DNA from: Candidatus Sumerlaeota bacterium | GTDB taxonomy: Bacteria; Sumerlaeota; Sumerlaeia; MWCT01; JAGHBZ01 | DNA length: 5,224 nucleotides | Direction of reading: 5' to 3' | Assembly (NCBI GenBank): GCA_021160705.1 | Contig: JAGHBZ010000230.1 | Coordinates: 1 to 5,224 of the forward strand | Shown: one piece after another, positions 1 through 5,209 of the stretch | Layout of the letters: every line of letters starts with the position of its first letter | Position numbering within the stretch: position 1 is the first letter of the stretch | Translations under genes and position numbers: made by a program | Notes under the pieces: generated by a model | What the model was told of the DNA's origin: nothing | Seen by the model: only the letters and a program-made list of their open reading frames with translations | The model's database searches: none

Positions 1-482
1 ACAATGGGCAGAAGAACACGTGTTCCCGAGAGCTCAAGTTCCAGACTCTCGCTTCCCTTTCCGTAGACAATAGCAGAGACTATTCCTATTTCTTCGCCGG
101 ACTCAGCATCCAGCACTTTGAGTCCGACAAGCTGGTCGTAATAATACTCATCCTCGTTGAGTGTAGGGCGGTCGTTTTCTGAAATAAATACCTCAGCCTC
201 CCGGAGTTTTTCTGCATCACTGATGGAGTCAATACCAGAAAATTTTAAGAGTCCTACTCCTTTGTGAAAACGAACAGACTCAAGGGAAAGCCGAAGATAG
301 GTCGTTTTATCAGGGAGTAATAAAAAAAATTCCTTCGTCACAAGGCGCTCAAGCTGAGCAGGCTCAATTCCAAGAAGCAAAAGTCGTACTTCTCCTTTTG
401 TGCCGTGTGGACGAAGGATACGACCAATCAGGACATTACTTTTTCGTACGTGTTGATAGTCGTCTTTAGAGCAATTACTCAA
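1..482 (-). CDS. rimM: Ribosome maturation factor RimM (3' end cut by window edge)
   Basis: RimM binds the 30S head, including ribosomal protein S19, and helps late 16S rRNA maturation in the cytoplasm. The visible 160 codons hold the family signature IGRILRPHGTKGEV at residues 19-32, opening the N-terminal barrel. The linker follows, and a PRC-barrel begins near EYYYDQLVGLKV at 112-123. RimM is usually about 165-180 residues, so roughly the last 10-25 are outside the window. There is no ATG or GTG in frame between the upstream TGA and the conserved core. The only usual start is TTG at 480-482, which overlaps the khpA stop codon by 8 bases and has no clear Shine-Dalgarno, so translational coupling to khpA is inferred. 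This gives an N-terminal extension of about 16 residues before the conserved core. A non-canonical start such as ATT nearer the core cannot be excluded. Family assignment is firm; the exact start is less so. Confidence 0.9.
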   Translation of the reverse strand, partial: MSNCSKDDYQHVRKSNVLIGRILRPHGTKGEVRLLLLGIEPAQLERLVTKEFFLLLPDKTTYLRLSLESVRFHKGVGLLKFSGIDSISDAEKLREAEVFISENDRPTLNEDEYYYDQLVGLKVLDAESGEEIGIVSAIVYGKGSESLELELSGTRVLLPI

Positions 483-714
483 TAATCTGAAGCAGTGATT
501 TCTTTTTCAGTTTAGTAGCCGCAGCGCTAAGAATTTTGCGCATTGCCTTGGCGGTTGCTCCACCTTTACCAATGACTTTACCCACATCCTCGGGGGCAAC
601 TTTCAACTCCATAATCACGCTGTTCTCGCCCTCGACGACGTTCACCTGTACCTTCTCTGGATAGTCGACCAAGGCTTCAGCCATGTACGTGACCAGGTCT
701 TTCATCGGTACCAT
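475..714 (-). CDS. khpA: KH-domain RNA-binding protein KhpA (YlqC/UPF0109 family)
   Basis: This 79-residue protein is a single KH domain. The diagnostic GxxG loop is GKGG at residues 49-52, within VGKVIGKGGATAKAMRK, and a basic KKK run lies near the C-terminus. KhpA proteins bind RNA, in several bacteria as a partner of the larger KH/R3H protein KhpB, and affect cell division and envelope regulation. The length is normal for the family. The ATG at 712-714 is chosen over the in-frame ATG at 703-705 because AAGGAGGA at 723-730 lies about 9 bases ahead of it. The gene sits 103 bases downstream of rpsP, and its stop overlaps the rimM start, as expected of the rpsP-khpA-rimM operon. The 715-817 spacer shows no clear terminator, so read-through from the rpsP promoter is likely. 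Confidence 0.93.
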   Translation of the reverse strand: MVPMKDLVTYMAEALVDYPEKVQVNVVEGENSVIMELKVAPEDVGKVIGKGGATAKAMRKILSAAATKLKKKSLLQIIE

Positions 715-817
715 CGTTCTTCTCCTCCTTCTTTAAGAGTTTGAGTTATTAAAAAGAATTTTCTCGTCCTTAAGATTTTGTCTTACGATTTGGAACATCT
801 ATACCAAACACCTGTGC

Positions 818-1111
818 TTACGCTTGAGTTACCTCAGATTTCTTTCCATACTTTATGTTATGAAATTTCTTCAGAATCCCACACTTACGCAGTAAAGAAC
901 GCACAGTCTCTGTGGGAATAGCTCCTTTTTTTAGCCAATCTAATGTACGTCCCTCATCTATTTCTATGCGAGGAGGGTTCTCCACCGGCTGATAACACCC
1001 TAATATCTCAATGAATCGACCGTCGCGTGCCTTACGGGAATCAGCTACTACTACACGGAAATACGCTCGGTTTCTACGTCCATACCGAGCCAATCGGATT
1101 TTCGTCGCCAT
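818..1111 (-). CDS. rpsP: 30S ribosomal protein bS16
   Basis: bS16 is an early-binding protein of the 30S subunit that stabilises 16S rRNA folding. The 97 residues match the family from end to end. They begin MATKIRLARYGRRNRAYFRV, followed by VVADSRKARDGRFIEILG, then the C-terminal motif GAIPTETVRSLLRKCG. A basic tail ends KKSEVTQA. The usual length is 80-100 residues. The ATG start is supported by GGAGG at 1119-1123, 7 bases upstream. It is the first gene of the operon here; ffh, often found just upstream in other bacteria, is absent. A strong promoter lies about 50 bases before the start. Confidence 0.97.
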   Translation of the reverse strand: MATKIRLARYGRRNRAYFRVVVADSRKARDGRFIEILGCYQPVENPPRIEIDEGRTLDWLKKGAIPTETVRSLLRKCGILKKFHNIKYGKKSEVTQA

Positions 1112-1162
1112 TTATCTACCTCCCTTCTCTTACGATTATTATTAAAAAAACATTACAATAAA

Positions 1163-1191
1163 ATGATAAATATGGTGGCAGTCCAAGTCAA
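1163..1191 (-). promoter_or_regulatory. Sigma-70-type promoter of the rpsP-khpA-rimM operon
   Basis: Read on the minus strand, TTGACT (1191-1186) is followed after exactly 17 bases by TATCAT (1168-1163). Each hexamer matches consensus at 5 of 6 positions. A T-run just upstream of the -35 box could act as an UP-like element. Transcription would start near 1156, giving a leader of about 45 bases before the rpsP ATG. The strength and placement fit a ribosomal protein operon. The call rests on sequence only. Confidence 0.7.
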
Positions 1192-1628
1192 CAAAAAAAC
1201 AAAGTTTTCATACAATTTTCTTTTTACAACCCCCTTAAAAGAGCTAATGTATTTTCTTCCAATTATATTAAACCCGGTGCAAACGCACCAGACTAAATAC
1301 AAGTACTTCCTTAGGAAATATAGCAAAGAAATAAAAGCAGTAGAATTTCATTTGTTAAATATGTAAGTTTATTTGCTTCTCCGGACTGTTCTGCTAACTC
1401 GCTAAGGCTGATTTCATCGCCAATATCTGCTCCGAGCCCCTGAATTTATTTAATGACCCCTTAATTAATCATACCCGCGAACAAAAACATTGTACACTAA
1501 TCTCTGTTCTCCATTTGTAAAGTTCACCTTTATACCCAAACTCCTCAGCATTTTTGCCTTTCTATTTGTCTAAGGATAATGATAGAGAAATGTCTTGCAA
1601 ATATCAATTTAGGGATTTTAGATATTTT
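1192..1628. other. Long AT-rich spacer without a convincing gene
   Basis: This stretch separates the divergently transcribed rpsP operon and the hydrolase gene. No open frame in it has both a ribosome binding site and protein-like composition. The 67-codon plus-strand frame starting at 1163 lies over the rpsP promoter and has no Shine-Dalgarno. The one island of different character is at about 1378-1445, less AT-rich than its surroundings. On the minus strand it reads as GADIGDEISLSELAEQSGEA, with no start codon and a stop immediately before it. It may be a decayed gene fragment, but I cannot name a parent gene. Confidence 0.5.
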
Positions 1629-1658
1629 TTGTCTTTTTAGACTTAATTCTAATATAAT
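1629..1658 (+). promoter_or_regulatory. Possible promoter upstream of the hydrolase gene
   Basis: A perfect -10 hexamer TATAAT lies at 1653-1658. The best -35 match is TTGTCT at 1629-1634, 4 of 6 with an 18-base spacer, in a T-rich context. Transcription would start near 1665, about 170 bases before the hydrolase ATG. That leaves a long leader but places the start at or inside the AAAGGAGGT ribosome site of the small leader ORF, which weakens either the promoter call or the leader ORF call. Confidence 0.35.
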
Positions 1659-1676
1659 ATCCAAAGGAGGTGATAG

Positions 1677-1757
1677 GTGTCGTTGCTCGGTGCTGAGATG
1701 ACCTGCACAGCAATTATTTTTTCTCAAAAATATGGCTTGAATAGAGAGGTTTATTAA
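1677..1757 (+). CDS. Possible 26-residue leader peptide
   Basis: A GTG at 1677-1679 opens a 26-codon frame with the product MSLLGAEMTCTAIIFSQKYG followed by LNREVY. It is preceded by AAAGGAGGTGAT (1663-1674), a full complement of the usual 16S rRNA 3' end, with a 6-base gap from GGAGG to GTG. The second residue run shows no repeated amino acid that would suggest classical amino-acid attenuation. A terminator-like hairpin lies inside the frame, and the frame ends 78 bases before the hydrolase start. The sequence does not resemble a family I know. It could be a regulatory leader peptide, the head of a decayed gene, or a chance frame behind a strong ribosome site. Confidence 0.3.
   Translation: MSLLGAEMTCTAIIFSQKYGLNREVY
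1683..1722 (+). terminator. Terminator- or attenuator-like hairpin in the hydrolase leader
   Basis: TTGCT at 1683-1687 pairs with AGCAA at 1709-1713, and GTGC at 1690-1693 pairs with GCAC at 1705-1708. This gives a 9-bp stem with a two-base bulge on the 5' side and an 11-base loop. The T-rich tract TTATTTTTT follows directly at 1714-1722. This is the shape of an intrinsic terminator located upstream of, and on the same strand as, the hydrolase gene. Conditional termination is therefore possible. No convincing competing antiterminator pairing was found. Confidence 0.35.
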
Positions 1758-1771
1758 TGACTCCACAACAG

Positions 1772-1797
1772 CGATGTTTTTAGTCTAACTAAAATCG
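1772..1797. repeat. Short hairpin/inverted repeat before the hydrolase gene
   Basis: TTTTAGT (1778-1784) and ACTAAAA (1788-1794) form a perfect 7-bp stem around a 3-base loop. CGA (1772-1774) and TCG (1795-1797) can extend it across a 3-base bulge. It lies 28 bases before the hydrolase Shine-Dalgarno. It could be an operator or an mRNA structure, but it is short and AT-rich, so chance is a real alternative. Confidence 0.3.
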
Positions 1798-1835
1798 GAT
1801 GTACAAACAGCTCTATATGGCAAAGGAGGTTAATA

Positions 1836-3341
1836 ATGCGAACAAAAAGTATTTTAATTGGAGTTATATTTTTAATAATGCTAACATCCATCTTCATTTC
1901 TGCCAGAGGCGGGAGTGAGAGTAAGATTATGAGAGCACTGCCAAGAGCACCCAGGGAGTTTCGCGGTGTCTGGGTAGCTACAGTCGCCAATATTGACTGG
2001 CCATCCAGAAAGGGTTTGTCCACAGACAGGCAGAAAGCCGAGTTGATTGCCATACTTGATAAAGCAGTGGAATTAAACCTGAATGCAATTATTTTTCAGG
2101 TACGTCCAATGTGCGATGCGTTATATGCTTCAAAGTATGAGCCCTGGTCAGCATTTCTCACCGGGCAAATGGGCAAGCCACCACAGCCTTACTATGACCC
2201 ACTGGAGTTCATAATCAAAGAAGCACATAAACGCGGTCTGGAGGTGCACGCCTGGTTTAATCCGTATCGGGCACATCATCCCGCTGATAAATCCCCAATT
2301 GCACCAAACCATATCAGTAAGACCCACCCTGAGCTGGTAAAAAAATATGGGAGATACCTCTGGCTTGACCCGGGGGAGAAAGCCGTGCAGGACCACTCAA
2401 TAAATGTCATTATGGACGTTGTCAAACGTTATGATGTGGACGGAGTGCATTTAGATGATTACTTCTATCCTTATAAAGAAAGAGACAAAAATGGCAATAT
2501 CATTGAGTTTCCAGATGATGCGAGCTGGAATAAATACAAAGCCTCTGGTGGTAAACTCAGTCGGGCAGATTGGCGGCGGGATAACGTTAATAAATTTATT
2601 GAGCGCCTGTACAAATCTGTTAAAGCCGAAAAACCCTGGGTGAAGGTGGGAATCAGTCCCTTTGGGATATGGCGACCCGGTTACCCTGAAGGTGTCACAG
2701 GACTTGACCAATATGAGGAACTATATGCAGATGCACGACTCTGGCTCCAGAAAGGCTGGGTAGATTACTTTACCCCGCAGCTATACTGGAAGATTTCCTC
2801 CTCGGGGCAACCCTATAAAGACCTGCTTAAATGGTGGGTAGAACAGAATAAAAAGGGTAGGCATATCTGGCCAGGAAATTTTACCAGCAAATGGTCAGCA
2901 AGCGAGATTGTGAATCAGGTCAAGGCAACTCGTGAACAAAAAGGCGCAACCGGGAATGTACACTTCAGTATGAAGGCGTTCCTACAGAATCGTGGGGGTA
3001 TCTGCCAGAAGATAAAAGAAAGCGTGTATAATCAGCCAGCACTTGTACCAGCCTGTCCCTGGCTGGATAACAAAAAACCCGGAAAACCTACCGTTGACGT
3101 GAGACATAAGCAGAATGGCGATGTTGTGCTGAGCGCAACTCCCGCACCCGGCTCTGAGGTCTCAAAATGGGTGTACTACTCTAAGAAAGATAACAATTGG
3201 GGGATAAAGATTATTCCTGCTGAGAAAAATAACCCCCTGGTTATGACGATTCCCGGCAGCTCTGTGCCTGATGAGGTAGCGGTCACCACAGTTACCCGCC
3301 TCGGCAACGAAAGCAATTACGCTCTGCTCAGACTTAAATAA
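1836..3341 (+). CDS. Secreted GHL10/DUF187-family glycoside hydrolase-like protein
   Basis: This 501-residue protein starts with an export signal: basic RTK, a hydrophobic core at about 5-21, and a likely signal peptidase I cut after ISA at residue 23. The GHL10 (DUF187) TIM-barrel spans roughly 38-350. It opens with REFRGVWVATVANIDWPS (40-57), followed by NAIIFQVRP (83-91), HAWFNPYRAHH (138-148) and the hallmark VDGVHLDDYFYP (201-212). KVGISPFGIWRPGYP (270-284) and VDYFTPQLYW (309-318) follow. The acidic residues D202, D207 and D208 are the likely active-site region, inferred from family conservation. Residues about 415-501 look like a separate beta-rich, fibronectin/Ig-type domain. Known relatives include E. 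coli DigH (YddW), which cleaves peptidoglycan glycan strands lacking stem peptides, so a cell-wall or polysaccharide substrate is plausible but not proven. The ATG has AAAGGAGGT at 1822-1830, 6 bases from GGAGG. The gene stands alone, divergent from rpsP and convergent with the next gene. Confidence 0.93.
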   Translation: MRTKSILIGVIFLIMLTSIFISARGGSESKIMRALPRAPREFRGVWVATVANIDWPSRKGLSTDRQKAELIAILDKAVELNLNAIIFQVRPMCDALYASKYEPWSAFLTGQMGKPPQPYYDPLEFIIKEAHKRGLEVHAWFNPYRAHHPADKSPIAPNHISKTHPELVKKYGRYLWLDPGEKAVQDHSINVIMDVVKRYDVDGVHLDDYFYPYKERDKNGNIIEFPDDASWNKYKASGGKLSRADWRRDNVNKFIERLYKSVKAEKPWVKVGISPFGIWRPGYPEGVTGLDQYEELYADARLWLQKGWVDYFTPQLYWKISSSGQPYKDLLKWWVEQNKKGRHIWPGNFTSKWSASEIVNQVKATREQKGATGNVHFSMKAFLQNRGGICQKIKESVYNQPALVPACPWLDNKKPGKPTVDVRHKQNGDVVLSATPAPGSEVSKWVYYSKKDNNWGIKIIPAEKNNPLVMTIPGSSVPDEVAVTTVTRLGNESNYALLRLK

Positions 3342-3346
3342 AGCAT

Positions 3347-3375
3347 CAGACCTTTCTATCGTCTCTGAAAGGCTG
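3347..3375 (+). terminator. Weak hairpin just after the hydrolase stop codon
   Basis: CAG (3347-3349) plus CCTTTC (3351-3356) can pair with GAAAGG plus CTG (3367-3375), a 9-bp stem with a one-base bulge and a 10-base loop. It starts 6 bases after the stop codon. No T-tract follows, so it is a poor intrinsic terminator. It also shares bases with the left arm of the larger inverted repeat, with which it would compete. Confidence 0.25.
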
Positions 3376-3500
3376 TCCGAGAATGTGAGAATTGGCAGAA
3401 TTTAACCAGATAGCTAATTCTGTAACCGCAATAATTTCAGATATTTCCCCGCCAACCAGCTTGTTAATAATTTCTTAAAAATTGAATTCTCGGACAGTCT
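3370..3500. repeat. 131-bp inverted-repeat element, possibly miniature transposable element
   Basis: The outer arms are CTGTCCGAGAAT at 3373-3384 and its exact reverse complement ATTCTCGGACAG at 3486-3497. They extend to 15 positions with one G-T mismatch (3370-3384 with 3486-3500). The interior is about 100 bases, AT-rich and non-coding, with a smaller inverted repeat (CAGAATT at 3396-3402, AATTCTG at 3416-3422) and a 9-base direct repeat AATAATTTC (3430-3438, 3466-3474). The arms are much less AT-rich than the interior. Matched termini around a short non-coding core, lodged between convergent genes, fit a miniature inverted-repeat element or the deleted remnant of an insertion sequence. No clean flanking target duplication is seen; GTCTCT occurs on both sides (3361-3366, 3497-3502) but is offset from the left arm. 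A long-range RNA stem shared by both gene ends is the alternative. Confidence 0.5.
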
Positions 3501-3509
3501 CTCTTGTAC

Positions 3510-4820
3510 CTAAAGCTTCTGAAGTTCACGTTTGTTAAGAAAACTTTTTGCCTCATTGATTATCATATTCAGAAGAAAGGGGTCTTTAAAGGCAATCCCG
3601 GATTCATTAAACCTTTGTTTGATGACAAGGGTATTAGAGAGTATCTGAGAAACACGATTAAAAACCTCATCAGTGGGCTGTGGTGAATGTGTCAGTCTCC
3701 CAAGTAAAAAATTTCCATTGAGAAGACAGGATACAAACCCGACTTTAAAGATTGCCCTCTCTGGAGTCTGAATCTGTGAGAAATCTGTAGGGTCAAAATC
3801 CGCAGGCAACTCCAGACTCTGGAGAATCTTAAACCCGAAAGTATATACCTCCCACAGTTTCTCATACTTATCAGATATTAAAGATGATACTTCTTTCATT
3901 CTGTCAAAATCATTGCAATCAATTTTCTCAGAGTGCAGGAGATTAATTGTGCCCCTCAATTTCATTGCCTTGAGACAGTTCAAACACAAAGCCTTTTCTT
4001 TTGTTTTGAGTGGCAGGTTATTCAGTTTCTCCTTCCAGGTCTTAAAAAATATTTCGCGCTCCTCGCCGGAAAGCCGAGCAAGGTAATTGTCAATAGTAAA
4101 TCCAAACCACAGACAGGCTATTGGCTCAAGCTCCACGGCATTTAGAATGGAGTCCAGGGTAGGTATAGCGAGGTTGGGTTCAATCCATAATATCCGATAC
4201 AGTATTCCTGCGCGGTCTTGGTTGTAATATTCTGCCTCACTTTCCCCCGTTTTGCTTAATTTATCCAGGGCTTTGTAGTAAAAATACAATCCGTCTTCAT
4301 ATTCTCCTATAGTTGAATTGGTCAAAAAATCACCCACCTGTTTAAGTCCCTGGTAGCGAGTCAGAAAACACTTTTTCTTATTAGCTTTCTCCGCTCGGAG
4401 ATACATAGCCTTAAGCACCTGAACCCCAGATGTGGCAAAATCATTCTTTAGCCCCTTCTCTTTTGCCTTACGTACCTGCTCAAATAAGTCCCGTTGAAGT
4501 TCACTAAGAGGAAAACTGTAATCTATCGGGAGGAGACGAGATTCAAGATTTAAATAATCCTGTAAAGTAGCCTTTCCGAGACGTGTATCAATAGAGAGGA
4601 GCATATATTCACCAAAAGCGCGAGCATCAGCACTTACACCTTCCCGCTTAAGAAGCTCGGTAATTCGTTGGCGATGTTTCAGGAGCGATTCCGGTTCACG
4701 TGTCTGCCAGACTTCTCTGGAGGTAGCATAATTCATCAGGTCAGCTGTGGGTCCAGCGTCTACCTGCCAGGCGAGGCAAGTTAAAAACAGAACAATGACA
4801 ATAATGTAATAATTTCTCAC
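3510..4820 (-). CDS. Secreted mostly helical protein of unknown function
   Basis: I do not recognise this protein. From the preferred start it is 436 residues. It opens with MRNYY, then a hydrophobic stretch (about 4-18) ending in WQVDAG, so it carries a signal peptide with a likely signal peptidase I cut after VDA at residue 22. The cysteine at 15 is not in a good lipobox. The rest lacks further membrane segments and is rich in Leu, Lys and Glu, giving a helix-repeat look. A CLNC motif occurs in the middle, without the other residues of a known metal site. No catalytic motif or obvious internal repeat is visible. The start chosen is GTG at 4818-4820, because AAGGAA (4827-4832) lies 7 bases ahead. 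The longer frame from GTG at 4857-4859 (449 residues) has no ribosome site and puts 13 residues before the signal peptide. The gene converges on the hydrolase, so the two are not one operon. It is probably a real gene, given its length and signal peptide. Confidence 0.8.
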   Translation of the reverse strand: MRNYYIIVIVLFLTCLAWQVDAGPTADLMNYATSREVWQTREPESLLKHRQRITELLKREGVSADARAFGEYMLLSIDTRLGKATLQDYLNLESRLLPIDYSFPLSELQRDLFEQVRKAKEKGLKNDFATSGVQVLKAMYLRAEKANKKKCFLTRYQGLKQVGDFLTNSTIGEYEDGLYFYYKALDKLSKTGESEAEYYNQDRAGILYRILWIEPNLAIPTLDSILNAVELEPIACLWFGFTIDNYLARLSGEEREIFFKTWKEKLNNLPLKTKEKALCLNCLKAMKLRGTINLLHSEKIDCNDFDRMKEVSSLISDKYEKLWEVYTFGFKILQSLELPADFDPTDFSQIQTPERAIFKVGFVSCLLNGNFLLGRLTHSPQPTDEVFNRVSQILSNTLVIKQRFNESGIAFKDPFLLNMIINEAKSFLNKRELQKL

Positions 4821-4949
4821 TTTAAGTTCCTTCAATATCAAAACAAATCCATAAATCACTGAAAAGGGTAAATAAAAAAAGAATTCAGTGCAAGAAAAAA
4901 ATTCTGGTCAGTGCATTTCTCAGATGTAGTACGTGATAAGAAGGATAAA

Positions 4950-4963
4950 TACAATATATTGTA
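4950..4963. promoter_or_regulatory. Perfect 14-bp AT-rich palindrome, possible operator
   Basis: TACAATATATTGTA reads the same on both strands. It lies about 130 bases upstream of the preferred start of the unknown secreted gene and contains a -10-like TACAAT on each strand. Perfect dyads of this size are typical binding sites for dimeric repressors, so it could control that gene. No regulator gene is in the window, and AT-rich chance is possible. Confidence 0.35.
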
Positions 4964-5121
4964 CTTCCGTATTTTCTTTTTGTTCTTTTGCAAACCTCTT
5001 GTAGGATTAATTTCCCTTTCTGATTGAGGCGAAAATCTCACTGCTTCAGGGTTATCCTGCTCTCATGGATTCCTCACTAATACTCTTTTTCTCTATAAGG
5101 AGACCAGGAAAACAGGGAATA

Positions 5122-5153
5122 GGAGTTGACCTGCGAAGGTCAGCTCTCATTTT
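5122..5153 (+). terminator. Strong GCGA-tetraloop hairpin, possible terminator
   Basis: Bases 5122-5132 pair with 5137-5147 in an 11-bp stem with two G-U pairs, closed by the GNRA-type tetraloop GCGA (5133-5136). The core is TGACCT and AGGTCA. On the plus strand it is followed by CATTTT (5148-5153), a short T-tract. On the minus strand the downstream bases are less T-rich (TATTCCCTGTTTT). The stem looks selected, but no plus-strand gene precedes it within the window after 3341. It may therefore instead end a minus-strand transcript entering from beyond 5224, or serve as a structured RNA element or protein site. Confidence 0.45.
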
Positions 5154-5209
5154 CACATTTCAGAGATTTTGAGATTAGTGGTAGGCGATAAGGATGATGA
5201 ACCTTGATA

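Noticed and set aside
1163..1366. 67-codon plus-strand frame
   Set aside because: It starts inside the rpsP promoter on the opposite strand, lacks a Shine-Dalgarno and has AT-driven composition.
1689..1708. Resemblance to part of a TPP riboswitch (GGTGCTGAGATGACC)
   Set aside because: The essential second half, with ACCTGATC and the GGATAAT-like and GCG-AGGGA parts, is missing, and the downstream gene is not thiamine-related.
1545..1766. 73-codon minus-strand frame in the hydrolase leader
   Set aside because: No ribosome site, random-looking composition, and antisense to the hydrolase leader elements.
1754..2053. 99-codon minus-strand frame
   Set aside because: Mostly antisense to the start of the well-supported hydrolase gene; no ribosome site.
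2148..2711. Frames on both strands inside the hydrolase gene
   Set aside because: Shadows of the hydrolase reading frame without family resemblance.
3504..4145. Plus-strand frames of 60 and 70 codons opposite the unknown secreted gene
   Set aside because: Antisense shadows without ribosome sites or recognisable protein features.
4856..5041. 61-codon minus-strand frame with GTGA overlap to the longer form of the unknown gene
   Set aside because: It starts at a GTG without a Shine-Dalgarno, and its lysine/asparagine/phenylalanine-rich composition looks non-coding.
5065..5172. 35-codon plus-strand frame across the GCGA hairpin
   Set aside because: No ribosome site; the strong hairpin inside it is better explained as a structure than as coding sequence.
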